A program made the position numbers and the translations under genes. The notes beneath the pieces were generated by a model, which searched no databases, was not told where the DNA came from, and saw nothing but the letters and a program-made list of their open reading frames with translations. A stretch of DNA of 64,000 nt from Nocardioides okcheonensis (lineage in GTDB: Bacteria > Actinomycetota > Actinomycetes > Propionibacteriales > Nocardioidaceae), in contig NZ_CP087710.1 in assembly GCF_020991065.1 (NCBI RefSeq), positions 1,116,001 through 1,180,000 on the forward strand. The letters are read 5' to 3'. The stretch's first letter is position 1, and each line of letters starts with the position of its first letter. Below, piece after piece: positions 9,025-18,178 of the stretch.

Positions 9025-10062
9025 TCAGGCGGGGTCGGTGGAGCTGGCCGCCACCCAGCGCTCGAGCGCGTCCCGGGCCGCACCCGAGTCGATCGACCCG
9101 GCCGCGCGCCGGATGCCCTCCGGCAGCGACACGGCGACCTCCGCGCCCGGGTCGCCGTGCACGGCGAGCGCCGCTCCCGCGTTGAGCAGCACGGCGTCGC
9201 GCACCGGCCCGGTCTCCCCGTCGAGGACCCGGCGGACCACGTCGGCGTTGTGGGCCGCGTCGCCGCCACGGAGGTCCTCGGTGGTCGACCGGGCGATCCC
9301 GAGGTCCGCCGGGTCGACCGACGTCTGGACGACGTCGCCGCCACGGACCTGCCAGACCGTCGACGTCGTGGTGGTGGTCAGCTCGTCGAGCCCGTCGTCA
9401 CCGCGGAACACCCAGGCGTCGACGCCGCGCTCGGCCAGCACCCCGGCCATCACCGGAGCCATCCGGGCGTCGGCGCAGCCGATCGCCTGCGCCTGCGGCC
9501 GGGCCGGGTTGGTGAGCGGGCCGAGGATGTTGAACGTCGTGGCGATGCCGAGCTCGCGGCGCGGCACGGCGGCGTGCCGCATGGCCGGGTGGAAGGCGGC
9601 GGAGAAGCAGAACGTGATGCCCGCCTCCTCGGCCACCTGCGCGACCCGCGCGGGCGGCAGGTCGAGCCGGATGCCGAGCGCCTCGAGCACGTCGGCGGAG
9701 CCGGACTTCGACGACGCGGAGCGGTTGCCGTGCTTGACCACCCGCGCCCCGGCGCCGGCGGCGACGATCGCGGCCATGGTGGAGATGTTGACCGACATCG
9801 ACCGGTCCCCGCCGGTGCCGACGACGTCGAGCAGCCGACCGGGCACCGAGATCGGGTTGGCGGCCGCGAGCATCGCGGACGCGAAGCCGGACACCTCGTC
9901 GACCGTCTCCCCCTTGGCACGCAGCGCCACGACGAAGGCTGTGACCTGGACGGGGGTCGCCGCGCCGGCGAACACCTCGTCCGAGGCCCAGCGCGCCTGC
10001 TCCTGCGTCAGGTCGCTCCCGGCGACCAGCGTGGAGAGGACGTCGGGCCAGGTGTGGGACAT
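9025..10062 (-). CDS. trpD: Anthranilate phosphoribosyltransferase
   Basis: TrpD transfers the phosphoribosyl group of PRPP to anthranilate in tryptophan synthesis. The 345-residue protein has the hallmark [17 protein letters not shown] around residues 79-95 for PRPP binding, [21 protein letters not shown] for anthranilate, and the helical N-terminal domain. It stands alone, away from other trp genes. It is next to the respiratory cluster, as in M. tuberculosis (Rv2192c). Its start is set by a TAGCCT box 6 nt upstream. Confidence 0.95.
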   Translation of the reverse strand: MSHTWPDVLSTLVAGSDLTQEQARWASDEVFAGAATPVQVTAFVVALRAKGETVDEVSGFASAMLAAANPISVPGRLLDVVGTGGDRSMSVNISTMAAIVAAGAGARVVKHGNRSASSKSGSADVLEALGIRLDLPPARVAQVAEEAGITFCFSAAFHPAMRHAAVPRRELGIATTFNILGPLTNPARPQAQAIGCADARMAPVMAGVLAERGVDAWVFRGDDGLDELTTTTTSTVWQVRGGDVVQTSVDPADLGIARSTTEDLRGGDAAHNADVVRRVLDGETGPVRDAVLLNAGAALAVHGDPGAEVAVSLPEGIRRAAGSIDSGAARDALERWVAASSTDPA

Positions 10063-10074
10063 GCGCTCAGGCTA
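10063..10074 (-). promoter_or_regulatory. Leaderless promoter of trpD
   Basis: Reading the minus strand, TAGCCT (10074-10069) is followed by 6 nt and ATG 10062. No leader peptide or attenuator fits in this space, so trp attenuation of the classical type is unlikely here. Confidence 0.5.
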
Positions 10075-10104
10075 GTGGCCGTCGGCGCGTCCTCGACGAG
10101 CGGC

Positions 10105-10515
10105 TCAGGTGGTGGCCGGGACCGACGAGCGCAGCAGGCCGACGACCTGCTCGGCGAGCTGGATCGGGTCGATCGGGTGCGGGACGGCCGCCTCGGCGCG
10201 CGACCAGGTGGCGAGCCACGCGTCCTGCGGACGACCGGTGAGCACCACGACGGGCGGGCACTGGTAGATCTCGTCCTTGAGCTGCTTGGCGATGCCCATG
10301 CCGCCGGCGGGCACGGCCTCGCCGTCGAGGATGGCCAGCGCGATGTCGCCGCGGTCCATGTTCTGCAGGACCACGGGCTCGGTGGCGACCTCCACGTACT
10401 CGACCTCGGGCAGGTCGGGGTGGGGACGACGCCCCAGCGCGAGGATCACCTGCTGCCGGGTGTTGACGTCGTCGCTGTAGACCAGGACCTTCAACGTCTT
10501 CGTGGAGTCGCTCAC
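10105..10515 (-). CDS. Degenerate receiver-domain protein
   Basis: This 136-residue single-domain protein has the receiver layout: an acidic pair in VLVYSDD, a phosphoacceptor-like Asp in LAILDGE, and the Thr of VVVLTG. The conserved Lys before the cis-Pro is replaced (VPHPIDP), so normal phosphorylation-driven switching is doubtful. It has no output domain. It lies beside the cytochrome oxidase genes, but a link is not shown. GTG 10515 is chosen because TACGAT lies exactly 7 nt upstream; ATGs at 10533 and 10524 are alternatives. Confidence 0.75.
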   Translation of the reverse strand: MSDSTKTLKVLVYSDDVNTRQQVILALGRRPHPDLPEVEYVEVATEPVVLQNMDRGDIALAILDGEAVPAGGMGIAKQLKDEIYQCPPVVVLTGRPQDAWLATWSRAEAAVPHPIDPIQLAEQVVGLLRSSVPATT

Positions 10516-10528
10516 GGGATGCATCGTA
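10516..10528 (-). promoter_or_regulatory. Leaderless promoter of the receiver-domain gene
   Basis: TACGAT (10528-10523, minus strand) plus 7 nt leads directly to GTG 10515. Confidence 0.5.
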
Positions 10529-10555
10529 TCCACCGCCGCCGCCGCCGTGGTCGCC

Positions 10556-10568
10556 TAGGCTCCTGACG
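10556..10568 (+). promoter_or_regulatory. Leaderless promoter of the GT87-like gene
   Basis: TAGGCT at 10556-10561 is followed by 7 nt and GTG 10569. It is divergent from the receiver gene promoter, with 27 bp between the two -10 boxes. Confidence 0.5.
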
Positions 10569-11444
10569 GTGGAGATCACGCTGCTCAGGCGACTGTCGCT
10601 CGTCGCCCTGTGCACCCTCCTGGCGGTGGTCGGGGTGTTCGAGACGACGGCCCACCTGCACCTCACCGGTCCGGGCTGGGACGCCGCCGCGTACTGGGGC
10701 GCCTGGCGCGGGGAGATGTACGACGGGTCCGTCGGCGACCCGGGCCACTACCTCTACAGCCCCGCCTTCGCCCAGGCCGTCTGGCCGCTCGCCCACACGA
10801 CCTGGCCGCTGTTCGTCGGCTTCTTCGTGGTGGTCAACGCGGTCGGGCTGGCGTGGCTGCTGCGCCCGCTGCCGCTGGTGCTCGCGGTGCCGCTGTGGGT
10901 GGCCGGCTCGCAGGAGGTGCTCTCCGGCAACGTGTTCGTGCCGATGGCGATCGTCGCGGTGCTCGGCATGCGGCTCCCCCAGCTCTGGGCGTTCGTCGCG
11001 CTCACCAAGATCACCCCCTGCCTGGGCCCGGTCTGGTTCGCCGTGCGCGGCGAGTGGGGTGCCCTCGCGCGCGCCCTCGGCGCCACCGCGGCGGTGGTCG
11101 CGGTGTCCGCGCTCCTCGCGCCCGGCCTCTGGGCCGAGTGGCTCGGGTTCCTCGTCGACCAGGCCCGGCTCTCCGACGGCGCGGCGGGCTGGGCGTTCAT
11201 CCCCGGCCCTCTCTACCGGGTGCCGCTGGCGCTGCTGCTCGTCGTCTGGGCCGCGCGCACCGACCGGGTGTGGGTGCTGCCGGTGGCGATAGTGGTGGCC
11301 ACGCCGTTCATCTGGAACGGGTCGCTCACCCTGCTGGCCGCGATCCCCCGCCTCCGGGCGTCCCGACCCCGCGACGCTCGGCGAGGTCGAGGCGACGGTC
11401 CTCGCGTGACGCCTCCTTCATCGACGACCGCACCCACTGGGTGA
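10569..11444 (+). CDS. Membrane glycosyltransferase-like protein, GT87/DUF2029 type
   Basis: The 291-residue protein has about eight hydrophobic helices. An N-terminal loop reads GPGWDAAAYWGAW and then YLYSPAFAQAVWPL, the pattern of GT87 polyprenol-phosphate-mannose-dependent mannosyltransferases (PimE relatives). It is shorter than typical GT87 proteins (about 400 residues), with a basic, disordered tail. The last 119 nt overlap the convergent CtaG-like gene. The substrate is unknown. Confidence 0.65.
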   Translation: MEITLLRRLSLVALCTLLAVVGVFETTAHLHLTGPGWDAAAYWGAWRGEMYDGSVGDPGHYLYSPAFAQAVWPLAHTTWPLFVGFFVVVNAVGLAWLLRPLPLVLAVPLWVAGSQEVLSGNVFVPMAIVAVLGMRLPQLWAFVALTKITPCLGPVWFAVRGEWGALARALGATAAVVAVSALLAPGLWAEWLGFLVDQARLSDGAAGWAFIPGPLYRVPLALLLVVWAARTDRVWVLPVAIVVATPFIWNGSLTLLAAIPRLRASRPRDARRGRGDGPRVTPPSSTTAPTG

Positions 11445-12270
11445 ACAGCACCGCGAAGAACAGCACGCCGACCAGGTCACCGCTCGCCCACAGGATGCCG
11501 CCGGCGAGGTGCTGGTCCTCCAGCGCGGGCGGCAGCCACGACGCCATCGGCCCCTCGCGCAGCGCGAGGTAGTGCTCCGCGCCGATCAGCGTCGTCTGGC
11601 CCATGATCGTGACGCCCAGGAACGCGTGGAACGGCAGCGTCATGATCGTCAGCAGCACCCGGAACGGGTAGCCGACCCGACCGGGCAGCGGGTCGATGCC
11701 CATCAGCGGCCAGAAGAACAACGTCCCGACCAGGACGAGGTGCACGTGCATCACCTGGTGGACGAACGACGAGGCCAGGCTCGCGTCGTACCACGGGCTG
11801 AAGTAGAGCGCCCACGGCGAGACGACGTAGAGCACGAACGCCAGCGGCGGGAACGCCAGCACCTTCGCCAGGCGCGAGTGCAGCACCGCCAGCAACCACC
11901 GGCGCGGGGTGGCGGGCAGGGTGCGCAGCGCGAGGGTGATCGGGGCGCCGAGCGCGAGCGCCAGCGGCACGACCATCGACAAGATCATGTGCTGGACCAT
12001 GTGGACGCTCAGCAGGGTGCTGTCGTAGCGACCGAGGCCCGAGAGCGTGGCGAGGGCGAACGACCCCATGCCGAGGCCCACGAAGGCGAGCGTGCGACCG
12101 ACCGGCCAGCGGTCGCCGCGGCGGTGCAGCACGGCCACGCCGAGGGCGTACAGACCCGTCCCCCAGACCACGACGATGAACGGGATCGGGTCGATCCCCC
12201 AGTCGGTGAGGACGCTCCCGAGGGTGAATCTGGGGAGGACCTCGGGGTCGGCGGAGAGGGGGAGCAGCAC
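11326..12270 (-). CDS. CtaG/caa3-type cytochrome c oxidase assembly factor
   Basis: The predicted 314-residue protein has seven or more membrane helices and the family signatures [21 protein letters not shown] and [20 protein letters not shown], with histidines suited to copper. Members of this family assist oxidase copper-centre assembly in actinobacteria and bacilli. It is divergent from ctaE, which supports the role. The start is uncertain: GTG 12270 is chosen because a CATAAA box lies 9 nt upstream, but the frame is open further. The polar C-terminal tail overlaps the GT87-like gene. Confidence 0.8.
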   Translation of the reverse strand: MLLPLSADPEVLPRFTLGSVLTDWGIDPIPFIVVVWGTGLYALGVAVLHRRGDRWPVGRTLAFVGLGMGSFALATLSGLGRYDSTLLSVHMVQHMILSMVVPLALALGAPITLALRTLPATPRRWLLAVLHSRLAKVLAFPPLAFVLYVVSPWALYFSPWYDASLASSFVHQVMHVHLVLVGTLFFWPLMGIDPLPGRVGYPFRVLLTIMTLPFHAFLGVTIMGQTTLIGAEHYLALREGPMASWLPPALEDQHLAGGILWASGDLVGVLFFAVLFTQWVRSSMKEASREDRRLDLAERRGVGTPGGGGSRPAG

Positions 12271-12332
12271 GCTGTGAACTTTATGACGGACATACACAGG
12301 GGGTCGGGGTGCCCTCGGCTTCCCCCAGCGGC

Positions 12333-12344
12333 CATAATGTCTAC
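12333..12344 (+). promoter_or_regulatory. Leaderless promoter of ctaE
   Basis: CATAAT at 12333-12338 is 6 nt before GTG 12345. It is one of the best -10 matches in the window and fixes the short CtaE start. Confidence 0.55.
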
Positions 12345-12986
12345 GTGGCGACAGCAACTGCGACGATTCCGGCCTCCCGTCTGCACGGGCACCACGACCG
12401 ACCGAGCATGGTCAGCGTGGGAACCATCATCTGGCTCTCGAGCGAGCTGATGTTCTTCGCCGCGCTGTTCGCGGCCTACTTCACCATCCGCGCGGTCAGC
12501 CCCGAGCTGTGGGCGCAGGAGACCGAGAAGCTCAACGTGCCGTTCTCCACGGCGAACACCGCGATCCTCGTCGCCTCGTCGTTCGCGTGCCAGTGGGGCG
12601 TCTTCGCGGCCGAGCGCGGTCAGGTCGGGCGCACGGGCGGGCTGCTCAACTTCACCAAGTGGGGCCTGCGCGAGTGGTTCATCCTCACCTACGTCATGGG
12701 CGCGATCTTCATCGGCGGCCAGGCGCTGGAGTACGCCGAGCTGATCCACGAGGGCGTCACCATCCCGAGCTCGGCCTACGGCTCGATGTTCTACCTCACC
12801 ACCGGCTTCCACGGCCTGCACGTGACCGGTGGACTGATCGCCTTCCTGTTCGTGCTGGGTCGCACCTACCTCGCCCGGCGCTTCACCCACGAACAGGCCG
12901 TGACCGCGATCGTCGTGTCCTACTACTGGCACTTCGTCGACGTGGTCTGGATCGGCCTGTTCTTCACGATCTACGTCATCAAGTAA
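12345..12986 (+). CDS. ctaE: Cytochrome c oxidase subunit III
   Basis: This 213-residue subunit of the aa3 oxidase has five hydrophobic helices and the family signatures [33 protein letters not shown] and [14 protein letters not shown]. It stabilises subunit I and its proton uptake in the cytoplasmic membrane. It heads the ctaE-qcrCAB unit, separated from ctaCDF as in other actinobacteria. A GTG start is used, set by the CATAAT box. Confidence 0.95.
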   Translation: MATATATIPASRLHGHHDRPSMVSVGTIIWLSSELMFFAALFAAYFTIRAVSPELWAQETEKLNVPFSTANTAILVASSFACQWGVFAAERGQVGRTGGLLNFTKWGLREWFILTYVMGAIFIGGQALEYAELIHEGVTIPSSAYGSMFYLTTGFHGLHVTGGLIAFLFVLGRTYLARRFTHEQAVTAIVVSYYWHFVDVVWIGLFFTIYVIK

Positions 12987-13031
12987 GCACCCCCGACAGT
13001 CAACACCGTCGCAACCGGCAAGGACTCAAAA

Positions 13032-13904
13032 GTGCGTTTGCTGAACCGAACCGCAGGTCGCCTGTCCCGGCACCGTCGGGGACCTCTCGCGGGACTCGTC
13101 GTGCTGCTGCTGGGCCTCGTGATCAGCGGCTCCCTCTACACCGCTCTTGCTCCGGCGCAGGCGCAGGACCAGGCCAGCGAGACCGAGCAGCTCGCCCAGG
13201 GCAAGGAGCTGTTCCTCACCAGCTGCGCGTTCTGCCACGGCAAGAACGGCGAGGGCGTCCCCACGGTGCGTGAGGGCTACCAGCTCGGCCCGTCGCTGGT
13301 CGGCGTCGGCGCCGCCGCGGTCGACTTCCAGGTCGGCACCGGCCGCATGCCGATGGCCAGCCCCGGCGCGCAGGCGCCGCGCAAGCCGGTCGCCTTCAAC
13401 GACGAGGAGGTCGCGGCGCTCGCGGCCTTCGTCGCGTCTCTCGGCCCCGGCCCGGACATCCCGGACGAGTCCGACTACTCGATCGAGGGCCTCTCCGAGG
13501 AGGAGCGCGAGGAGGCCATCACCCGTGGTGGCCAGATCTTCCTCACCAACTGCACCGCGTGCCACAACTTCAACGGCGCCGGCGGCGCGATGCCGCGCGG
13601 CGGCTACGCCCCCACCCTCCACGGGGTCGAGGGCAAGTACATCTACGAGGCGCTGCTGACCGGTCCGCAGAACATGCCGAACTTCAGCAACGGCAACCTG
13701 TCCCCCGAGGAGAAGCGCGACGTGATCGCCTACCTCGACAGCATCCAGGACACCCCGGAGTACGCCGGCTTCACGCTCGGCGGCCTCGGCCCCGTGTCGG
13801 AGGGGCTGTTCGCGTGGCTCGTCGGCATCGGCGGCCTCGTCGGCGCCGCCGTCTGGATCGCCTCGCACACGACGCGCAGCAAGAAGAGCAAGGTGAACGC
13901 GTGA
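13032..13904 (+). CDS. qcrC: Menaquinol-cytochrome c reductase, dihaem cytochrome c subunit
   Basis: QcrC carries electrons from the bc1 complex directly to CtaC, so no soluble cytochrome c is needed. The 290-residue protein has an N-terminal signal/anchor helix (about residues 19-40). It has two haem sites, CAFCH (65-69) and CTACH (174-178), with distal Met candidates such as RMPM and NMPNFS, and a C-terminal membrane helix near 255-275. A GTG start is used 45 nt after ctaE. The stop overlaps qcrA as GTGA. Confidence 0.95.
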   Translation: MRLLNRTAGRLSRHRRGPLAGLVVLLLGLVISGSLYTALAPAQAQDQASETEQLAQGKELFLTSCAFCHGKNGEGVPTVREGYQLGPSLVGVGAAAVDFQVGTGRMPMASPGAQAPRKPVAFNDEEVAALAAFVASLGPGPDIPDESDYSIEGLSEEEREEAITRGGQIFLTNCTACHNFNGAGGAMPRGGYAPTLHGVEGKYIYEALLTGPQNMPNFSNGNLSPEEKRDVIAYLDSIQDTPEYAGFTLGGLGPVSEGLFAWLVGIGGLVGAAVWIASHTTRSKKSKVNA

Positions 13905-14974
13905 GCAACGACCACACCCCCGAGCCGTACGACTCGCACGTGCCGGCCCACCGCGAGGCCGAGCCGATCGCGGACCCCGGCCTGCCGGAGCACACCTGGC
14001 GCCCGACCGACGTCGACCCCAAGGCCGAGAAGCGCGCCGAGCGCCAGATCGCCGCGATGTTCATCCTGGCGATGGTCAGCGCCGTGCTGTTCGTCGTCGC
14101 CTACTTCTCCCTCGAGGTCGGCGACAACTGGGACACCTTCCTCGGCATGGGCGCCTCGACCATGGCGCTCGGCGTCACGCTGGGCGTCTCGCTGCTGCTC
14201 ATCGGCACCGGCATCATCCACCTCGCGCGCAAGCTGATGGCCGACGTCGAGATGGTGGAGATGCGCCACCCGGCCGCCTCCCCGCAGGAGGACCGCGACG
14301 CCACCATCGAGGCGCTCAACGCGGGCCTCGACGAGGCCGGCATCGGGCGGCGCCCGCTGGTCCGCAACACCATGATCGGCGCCGTCGGCGTGCTCGGCCT
14401 CCCCGCCGTCGTCCTGCTGCGCGACCTCGCGCCCGGTGACACCCTCGACATCGACAAGCTCGCCCACACCATCTGGGAGCCGGGCATGCGCCTGGTGCGC
14501 GACGTCGTCGGCACCCCGATCCTGGCCAGCGAGGTCGAGATGGGTGACCTGGTCAACGCGGCCCCCGAGGCGATGTTCCCGACCGAGGAGAACGGCTACC
14601 CCGAGCTCGAAGGTGCCGAGGAGCAGTCCGAGAAGGCCAAGGGCGCGATCATCATCGTCCGGATGAACCCCGACGAGATCATCCCTGCGAAGGGCCGCGA
14701 GAAGTGGACCGTCGACGGGATCATCTGCTACTCCAAGATCTGCACCCACGTCGGGTGCCCGATCTCCCTCTACGAGCGCACCACGCACCACGTGCTGTGC
14801 CCGTGCCATCAGTCGACCTTCGACCTCGCGGACTCCGCCAAGGTCGTCTTCGGTCCGGCTGCCCGCCCCCTTCCGCAGCTGCCCCTGGCAGTCGACGACG
14901 AGGGCTACCTGGTCGCACAGAGCGACTTCACCGAGCCCATCGGGGCCAGCTACTGGGAGCGTGAGAAGCAGTGA
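13901..14974 (+). CDS. qcrA: Menaquinol-cytochrome c reductase, Rieske iron-sulfur subunit
   Basis: The 357-residue protein has three N-terminal membrane helices, the long actinobacterial form, followed by the Rieske fold. The 2Fe-2S ligands are in CTHVGC and CPCHQSTF. It accepts electrons from menaquinol at the outer face of QcrB. GTG 13901 overlaps the qcrC stop by 4 nt, and its own stop overlaps qcrB by 4 nt, so expression is coupled. Confidence 0.95.
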   Translation: MSNDHTPEPYDSHVPAHREAEPIADPGLPEHTWRPTDVDPKAEKRAERQIAAMFILAMVSAVLFVVAYFSLEVGDNWDTFLGMGASTMALGVTLGVSLLLIGTGIIHLARKLMADVEMVEMRHPAASPQEDRDATIEALNAGLDEAGIGRRPLVRNTMIGAVGVLGLPAVVLLRDLAPGDTLDIDKLAHTIWEPGMRLVRDVVGTPILASEVEMGDLVNAAPEAMFPTEENGYPELEGAEEQSEKAKGAIIIVRMNPDEIIPAKGREKWTVDGIICYSKICTHVGCPISLYERTTHHVLCPCHQSTFDLADSAKVVFGPAARPLPQLPLAVDDEGYLVAQSDFTEPIGASYWEREKQ

Positions 14975-16743
14975 GCACCGACGCGAGGCTGGACACCAGC
15001 AAGGTCGCGACGAGCAACCGCACCGACGCCGCGACCACGTCCAAGCCCGGCAAGGCGGGATCGTTGGCCACGTGGGCCGACGACCGCCTCGGCCTGGCTT
15101 CGGCGATGAAGAAGAACCTGCGCAAGGTCTTCCCCGACCACTGGTCCTTCATGCTGGGCGAGATCGCCCTGTGGAGCTTCGTGGTCCTGCTCCTCACGGG
15201 CGTGTTCCTCACCCTGTGGTTCAACCCCTCGATGGGACACATCACCTACGAGGGCTCCTACGACCAGCTGCGCGGCGTCGGGATGTCGGAGTCGATGGCC
15301 TCGACCCTGCACATCTCCTTCGACGTGCGCGGCGGCCTGCTGATGCGCCAGATGCACCACTGGGCTGCGGCCATCTTCATCGCCTCGATGATGGTGCACC
15401 TGCTGCGCGTCGCCTTCACCGGCGCGTACCGCAAGCCCCGTGAGCTCAACTGGGTCATCGGCTGCGTGCTGCTGCTCCTGGGCACGCTCGAGGGCTTCAC
15501 CGGCTACTCGCTGCCCGACGACCTGCTCTCCGGCACGGGCGTCCGCGCCGCGGACGGCTTCCTGAAGGCCACCCCGGTCGTCGGGACGTACATGTCGTTC
15601 CTGCTCTTCGGTGGCGAGTTCCCGGGCGAGTCGATCATCCCGCGGCTCTACATCATCCACGTGCTGCTGATCCCCGGCATCCTGCTCGCGCTGATCGCCG
15701 CCCACATGCTGCTGCTCGTCTACCACAAGCACACGCAGTGGCCCGGCCCCGGCCGCACCGAGCAGAACGTCGTCGGCTACCCGATGCTGCCGGTCTACGC
15801 CGCCAAGGCCGGCGGGTTCTTCTTCATGGTCTTCGGCGTCATCGCCCTGATGGGCGGCCTGATGTCGATCAACCCGGTCTGGAAGTTCGGACCGTACGAC
15901 CCGACCAAGGTGACCGCGGGCTCGCAGCCCGACTGGTACATGGGCTGGCCCGACGGCCTGCTCCGCATCATCCCGACCGGGTGGGAGACGGTGCTCTTCG
16001 GCTACACCATCTCGTGGAACGTGATGCTGCCGATCCTCATCGTGCCGCCGCTCATGCTCGTGGTCCTGATGCTCCTGCCCTTCCTCGAGGGCTGGATCAC
16101 CGGTGACAAGCGCGACCACCACCTGTTGCAGCGCCCGCGCAACGCGCCGACGCGCACCGCGGTCCTCGTCGCCCTGATGACCTTCTACGGTCTCGCCTGG
16201 GCGGCCGGCGGCAACGACATCATCGCGATCAAGCTGCACGCCAGCATCAACCAGATCACCTACTTCATGCGCGTGGCCATCTTCCTCGGCCCGCTCCTGG
16301 CGTTCTGGATCACGCGACGCTGGTGCATCTCCCTGCAGCGCCACGACAACGAGAAGCTGCTCCACGGCTACGAGACGGGCATCATCACCCGCTCCCCCGA
16401 GGGCCAGTACTCCGAGCGTCACCTGCCGATCAGCGAGACGGCCGCCTACACGCTCACCGCGCGTGATCGTGACGAGGTCTTCACCGTCGACGGCGACACC
16501 GACGCGGCCGGCGTGGCCGCACCCAACTCCCGCTCGGAGCGCCTGCGGGCCCGCCTGTCGCGGTGGATGTACGTCCACAACGTGCAGAAGCCCACGGCCG
16601 CCGAGCTCGAGGAGGCGCACCACCACGCCGCGCACGAGGCGGAGCTGCAGGCCGGGCTCGACCACCCGGTCGACGGTCACCAGTTCGACGACCACCGTCT
16701 GCGCGACACCGGGGACGTCCCGCTCCGCGGCGGCGACCACTGA
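14971..16743 (+). CDS. qcrB: Menaquinol-cytochrome c reductase, cytochrome b subunit
   Basis: The 590-residue protein has the b-type haem histidines (MRQMHHWAAAIF, and HVLLIPGILLALIAAHMLLL in the fourth helix), the quinol-site PDWY motif in SQPDWYMGW, and a long polar C-terminal extension typical of actinobacteria. It oxidises menaquinol and moves charge across the membrane. It is the last gene of ctaE-qcrCAB and is followed by a strong hairpin. Confidence 0.95.
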   Translation: MSTDARLDTSKVATSNRTDAATTSKPGKAGSLATWADDRLGLASAMKKNLRKVFPDHWSFMLGEIALWSFVVLLLTGVFLTLWFNPSMGHITYEGSYDQLRGVGMSESMASTLHISFDVRGGLLMRQMHHWAAAIFIASMMVHLLRVAFTGAYRKPRELNWVIGCVLLLLGTLEGFTGYSLPDDLLSGTGVRAADGFLKATPVVGTYMSFLLFGGEFPGESIIPRLYIIHVLLIPGILLALIAAHMLLLVYHKHTQWPGPGRTEQNVVGYPMLPVYAAKAGGFFFMVFGVIALMGGLMSINPVWKFGPYDPTKVTAGSQPDWYMGWPDGLLRIIPTGWETVLFGYTISWNVMLPILIVPPLMLVVLMLLPFLEGWITGDKRDHHLLQRPRNAPTRTAVLVALMTFYGLAWAAGGNDIIAIKLHASINQITYFMRVAIFLGPLLAFWITRRWCISLQRHDNEKLLHGYETGIITRSPEGQYSERHLPISETAAYTLTARDRDEVFTVDGDTDAAGVAAPNSRSERLRARLSRWMYVHNVQKPTAAELEEAHHHAAHEAELQAGLDHPVDGHQFDDHRLRDTGDVPLRGGDH

Positions 16744-16765
16744 TCGCTGCGTCGTAGCAGACACC

Positions 16766-16800
16766 GAAGGGCCCGCCGGATCCGTCCGGCGGGCCCTTTC
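16766..16800 (+). terminator. Terminator after qcrB
   Basis: GAAGGGCCCGCCGGA and its reverse complement are separated by TCCG, giving a perfect 15-bp stem ending in TTTC. It lies 22 nt after the qcrB stop. Confidence 0.85.
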
Positions 16801-16843
16801 GCGTCCCGAGTCGGCACAACCTGCCGCCCTCCCCCGCCCGAAG

Positions 16844-17014
16844 GTGGCGGCACACGACAGTCATCGCCCCACAGTGGCGGCACACGACAGTCATCGCCCC
16901 ACAGTGGCGGCACACGACAGTCATCGCCCCACGGTGGCGGCACACGACAATCATCCACACGGATCAGATGTCATCTGCCGCCACCTTCACTGCGGACGTG
17001 TCATCTGCCGCCAC
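16844..17014. repeat. 30-bp-phased repeat cluster, left of the nuclease gene
   Basis: The 16-bp core GTGGCGGCACACGACA occurs in direct order at 16844, 16874, 16904 and 16934. A variant ending AGATGACA occurs inverted at 16969-16984 and 16999-17014. All copies are exactly 30 bp apart within each orientation. The first three 14-nt spacers are nearly identical (GTCATCGCCCCACA); the others differ. The inverted copies can pair in register with the last direct copies to form a long interrupted stem. The rest of the 16801-17070 gap shows nothing else. Confidence 0.9.
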
Positions 17015-17070
17015 CTTCGGGGACGACGAGGTCAGGCATCCGGTCGAGCGACGTCGGGGCGTCGACCTGT

Positions 17071-18060
17071 TCAGGCGGCGTCGTCACCGTCAGCGCTGGC
17101 CAGGCGATCTCGCACCGGCAGCTTGGGGACGGCTCGCGCGAGGAAGTCAGCGGACCCGGAAGGCGTGAACAGCGAGCGGCGCAGGTGCTCGTGCCAGGGC
17201 CGGATCCGGCTCAGGTCGTGCGGCCTCCCCAACGACCGGTCCGCGTCCTCGAGGATCGTCACCCCGCGGTGCAGCACGTCCCCGGCCGTGTAGCCGCGGC
17301 GGACGTAACCGGCCTTCTCCAGCGCGCGGTCCCGCCTCCGGTCCTTCACCCGCCTGGGGCCCTTCTCGTGGTCGTCCCCGTCGTACTCCGGCAGCCCTGT
17401 GGTTCCGACGATCCGGAGGTCCGACCGCGCGATCTCGTTGCCGTGCGGTCCGAGGATGACGTACTGCGGTTCCACCTCTATCCCGCACACCACGTGGAGC
17501 AGGCGCAGGAGCGTCTCGTACGCAGACTCCGACCGTCCGTCCGCGAGGGCGAGGCCCCGAGCCAGCGCGCGACCGCCCGGACGACGGGGAGTGATCACCT
17601 CGCGGATCCTGTCGGCGTCGCAGTCGCCTCGATGGAGGGCGCAGTCGATGAGGATCACCAGGTCGACCACGCACAACCACCGAGCACACGCCAGCAGCGT
17701 CTCCGCAGCAGTCGCGCACCTCAGACCTGCGATCTCCTCGCGACCGACCGCCCGCGTGTGACGGCTGGTGCGGACGCCGGCTCGCATCGGGCGCGGGTCG
17801 TCGATCTCCATGGCCATGAAGACGGGCGTGGCGCCGGGCAGCGGCGGCATCCACCACCCCCGCACCTGGGCGCTGGTGAGGGCGGTGAAGCAGCCCGCGT
17901 CCGTCATCAGCAGCTGCCAGGCCCACAGCTGTGCGGCCAGGTCCGTGCCGAGGTCCTGGCGTCGGTGCACGGCGAAGGACTCCCGGACGTACGACCTCAG
18001 GCGCGGGTGCCCGCGCAGCGCTGGGTCGGTCGGGAGCTCGCCGGGCTGACGTCGTGACAT
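17071..18060 (-). CDS. PD-(D/E)XK (DUF559/Vsr-like) endonuclease-domain protein
   Basis: The 329-residue protein ends in a nuclease-like domain: SESAYE (178-182), Asp214 in ARSDLRI, Glu225 and Asp227 in LPEYDGDDHE, then RRRDRALEKAGYVRRGYT. This is the order seen in DUF559/Vsr-type PD-(D/E)XK folds. The first 170 residues resemble the AbiEi-like N-terminal half that often precedes this domain in actinobacteria, but lack a clear winged helix. It is flanked on both sides by clusters of one 16-bp repeat. No methylase or partner gene is adjacent. Whether it cuts DNA, and whether the repeats concern it, is unknown. Confidence 0.7.
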   Translation of the reverse strand: MSRRQPGELPTDPALRGHPRLRSYVRESFAVHRRQDLGTDLAAQLWAWQLLMTDAGCFTALTSAQVRGWWMPPLPGATPVFMAMEIDDPRPMRAGVRTSRHTRAVGREEIAGLRCATAAETLLACARWLCVVDLVILIDCALHRGDCDADRIREVITPRRPGGRALARGLALADGRSESAYETLLRLLHVVCGIEVEPQYVILGPHGNEIARSDLRIVGTTGLPEYDGDDHEKGPRRVKDRRRDRALEKAGYVRRGYTAGDVLHRGVTILEDADRSLGRPHDLSRIRPWHEHLRRSLFTPSGSADFLARAVPKLPVRDRLASADGDDAA

Positions 18061-18178
18061 GCGACGAGGGTGGTCCCGACGCGCCGGTGGCGCGACCGCC
18101 GCCCGTACGACCTGTGGACGACCGTCCGCGGGCCTCACCTGTGGACGGAATCCGGACATCCTGCGGCGGCGCCTGACC

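Noticed and set aside
10105..10533. Normal response regulator of a two-component pair
   Set aside because: No kinase gene is adjacent, no output domain is present, and the conserved lysine is missing.
10000..12300. Trp attenuator upstream of trpD
   Set aside because: The trpD start follows its -10 box by 6 nt, leaving no room for a leader peptide or antiterminator.
16844..17014. CRISPR array
   Set aside because: The 16-bp core and 14-nt spacers are far too short, several spacers are identical, copies occur in both orientations, and there are no cas genes.
17071..18060. Insertion sequence or transposase
   Set aside because: No DDE or serine/tyrosine recombinase motifs, no target duplication visible. 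The repeats are arrays rather than single terminal inverted repeats.
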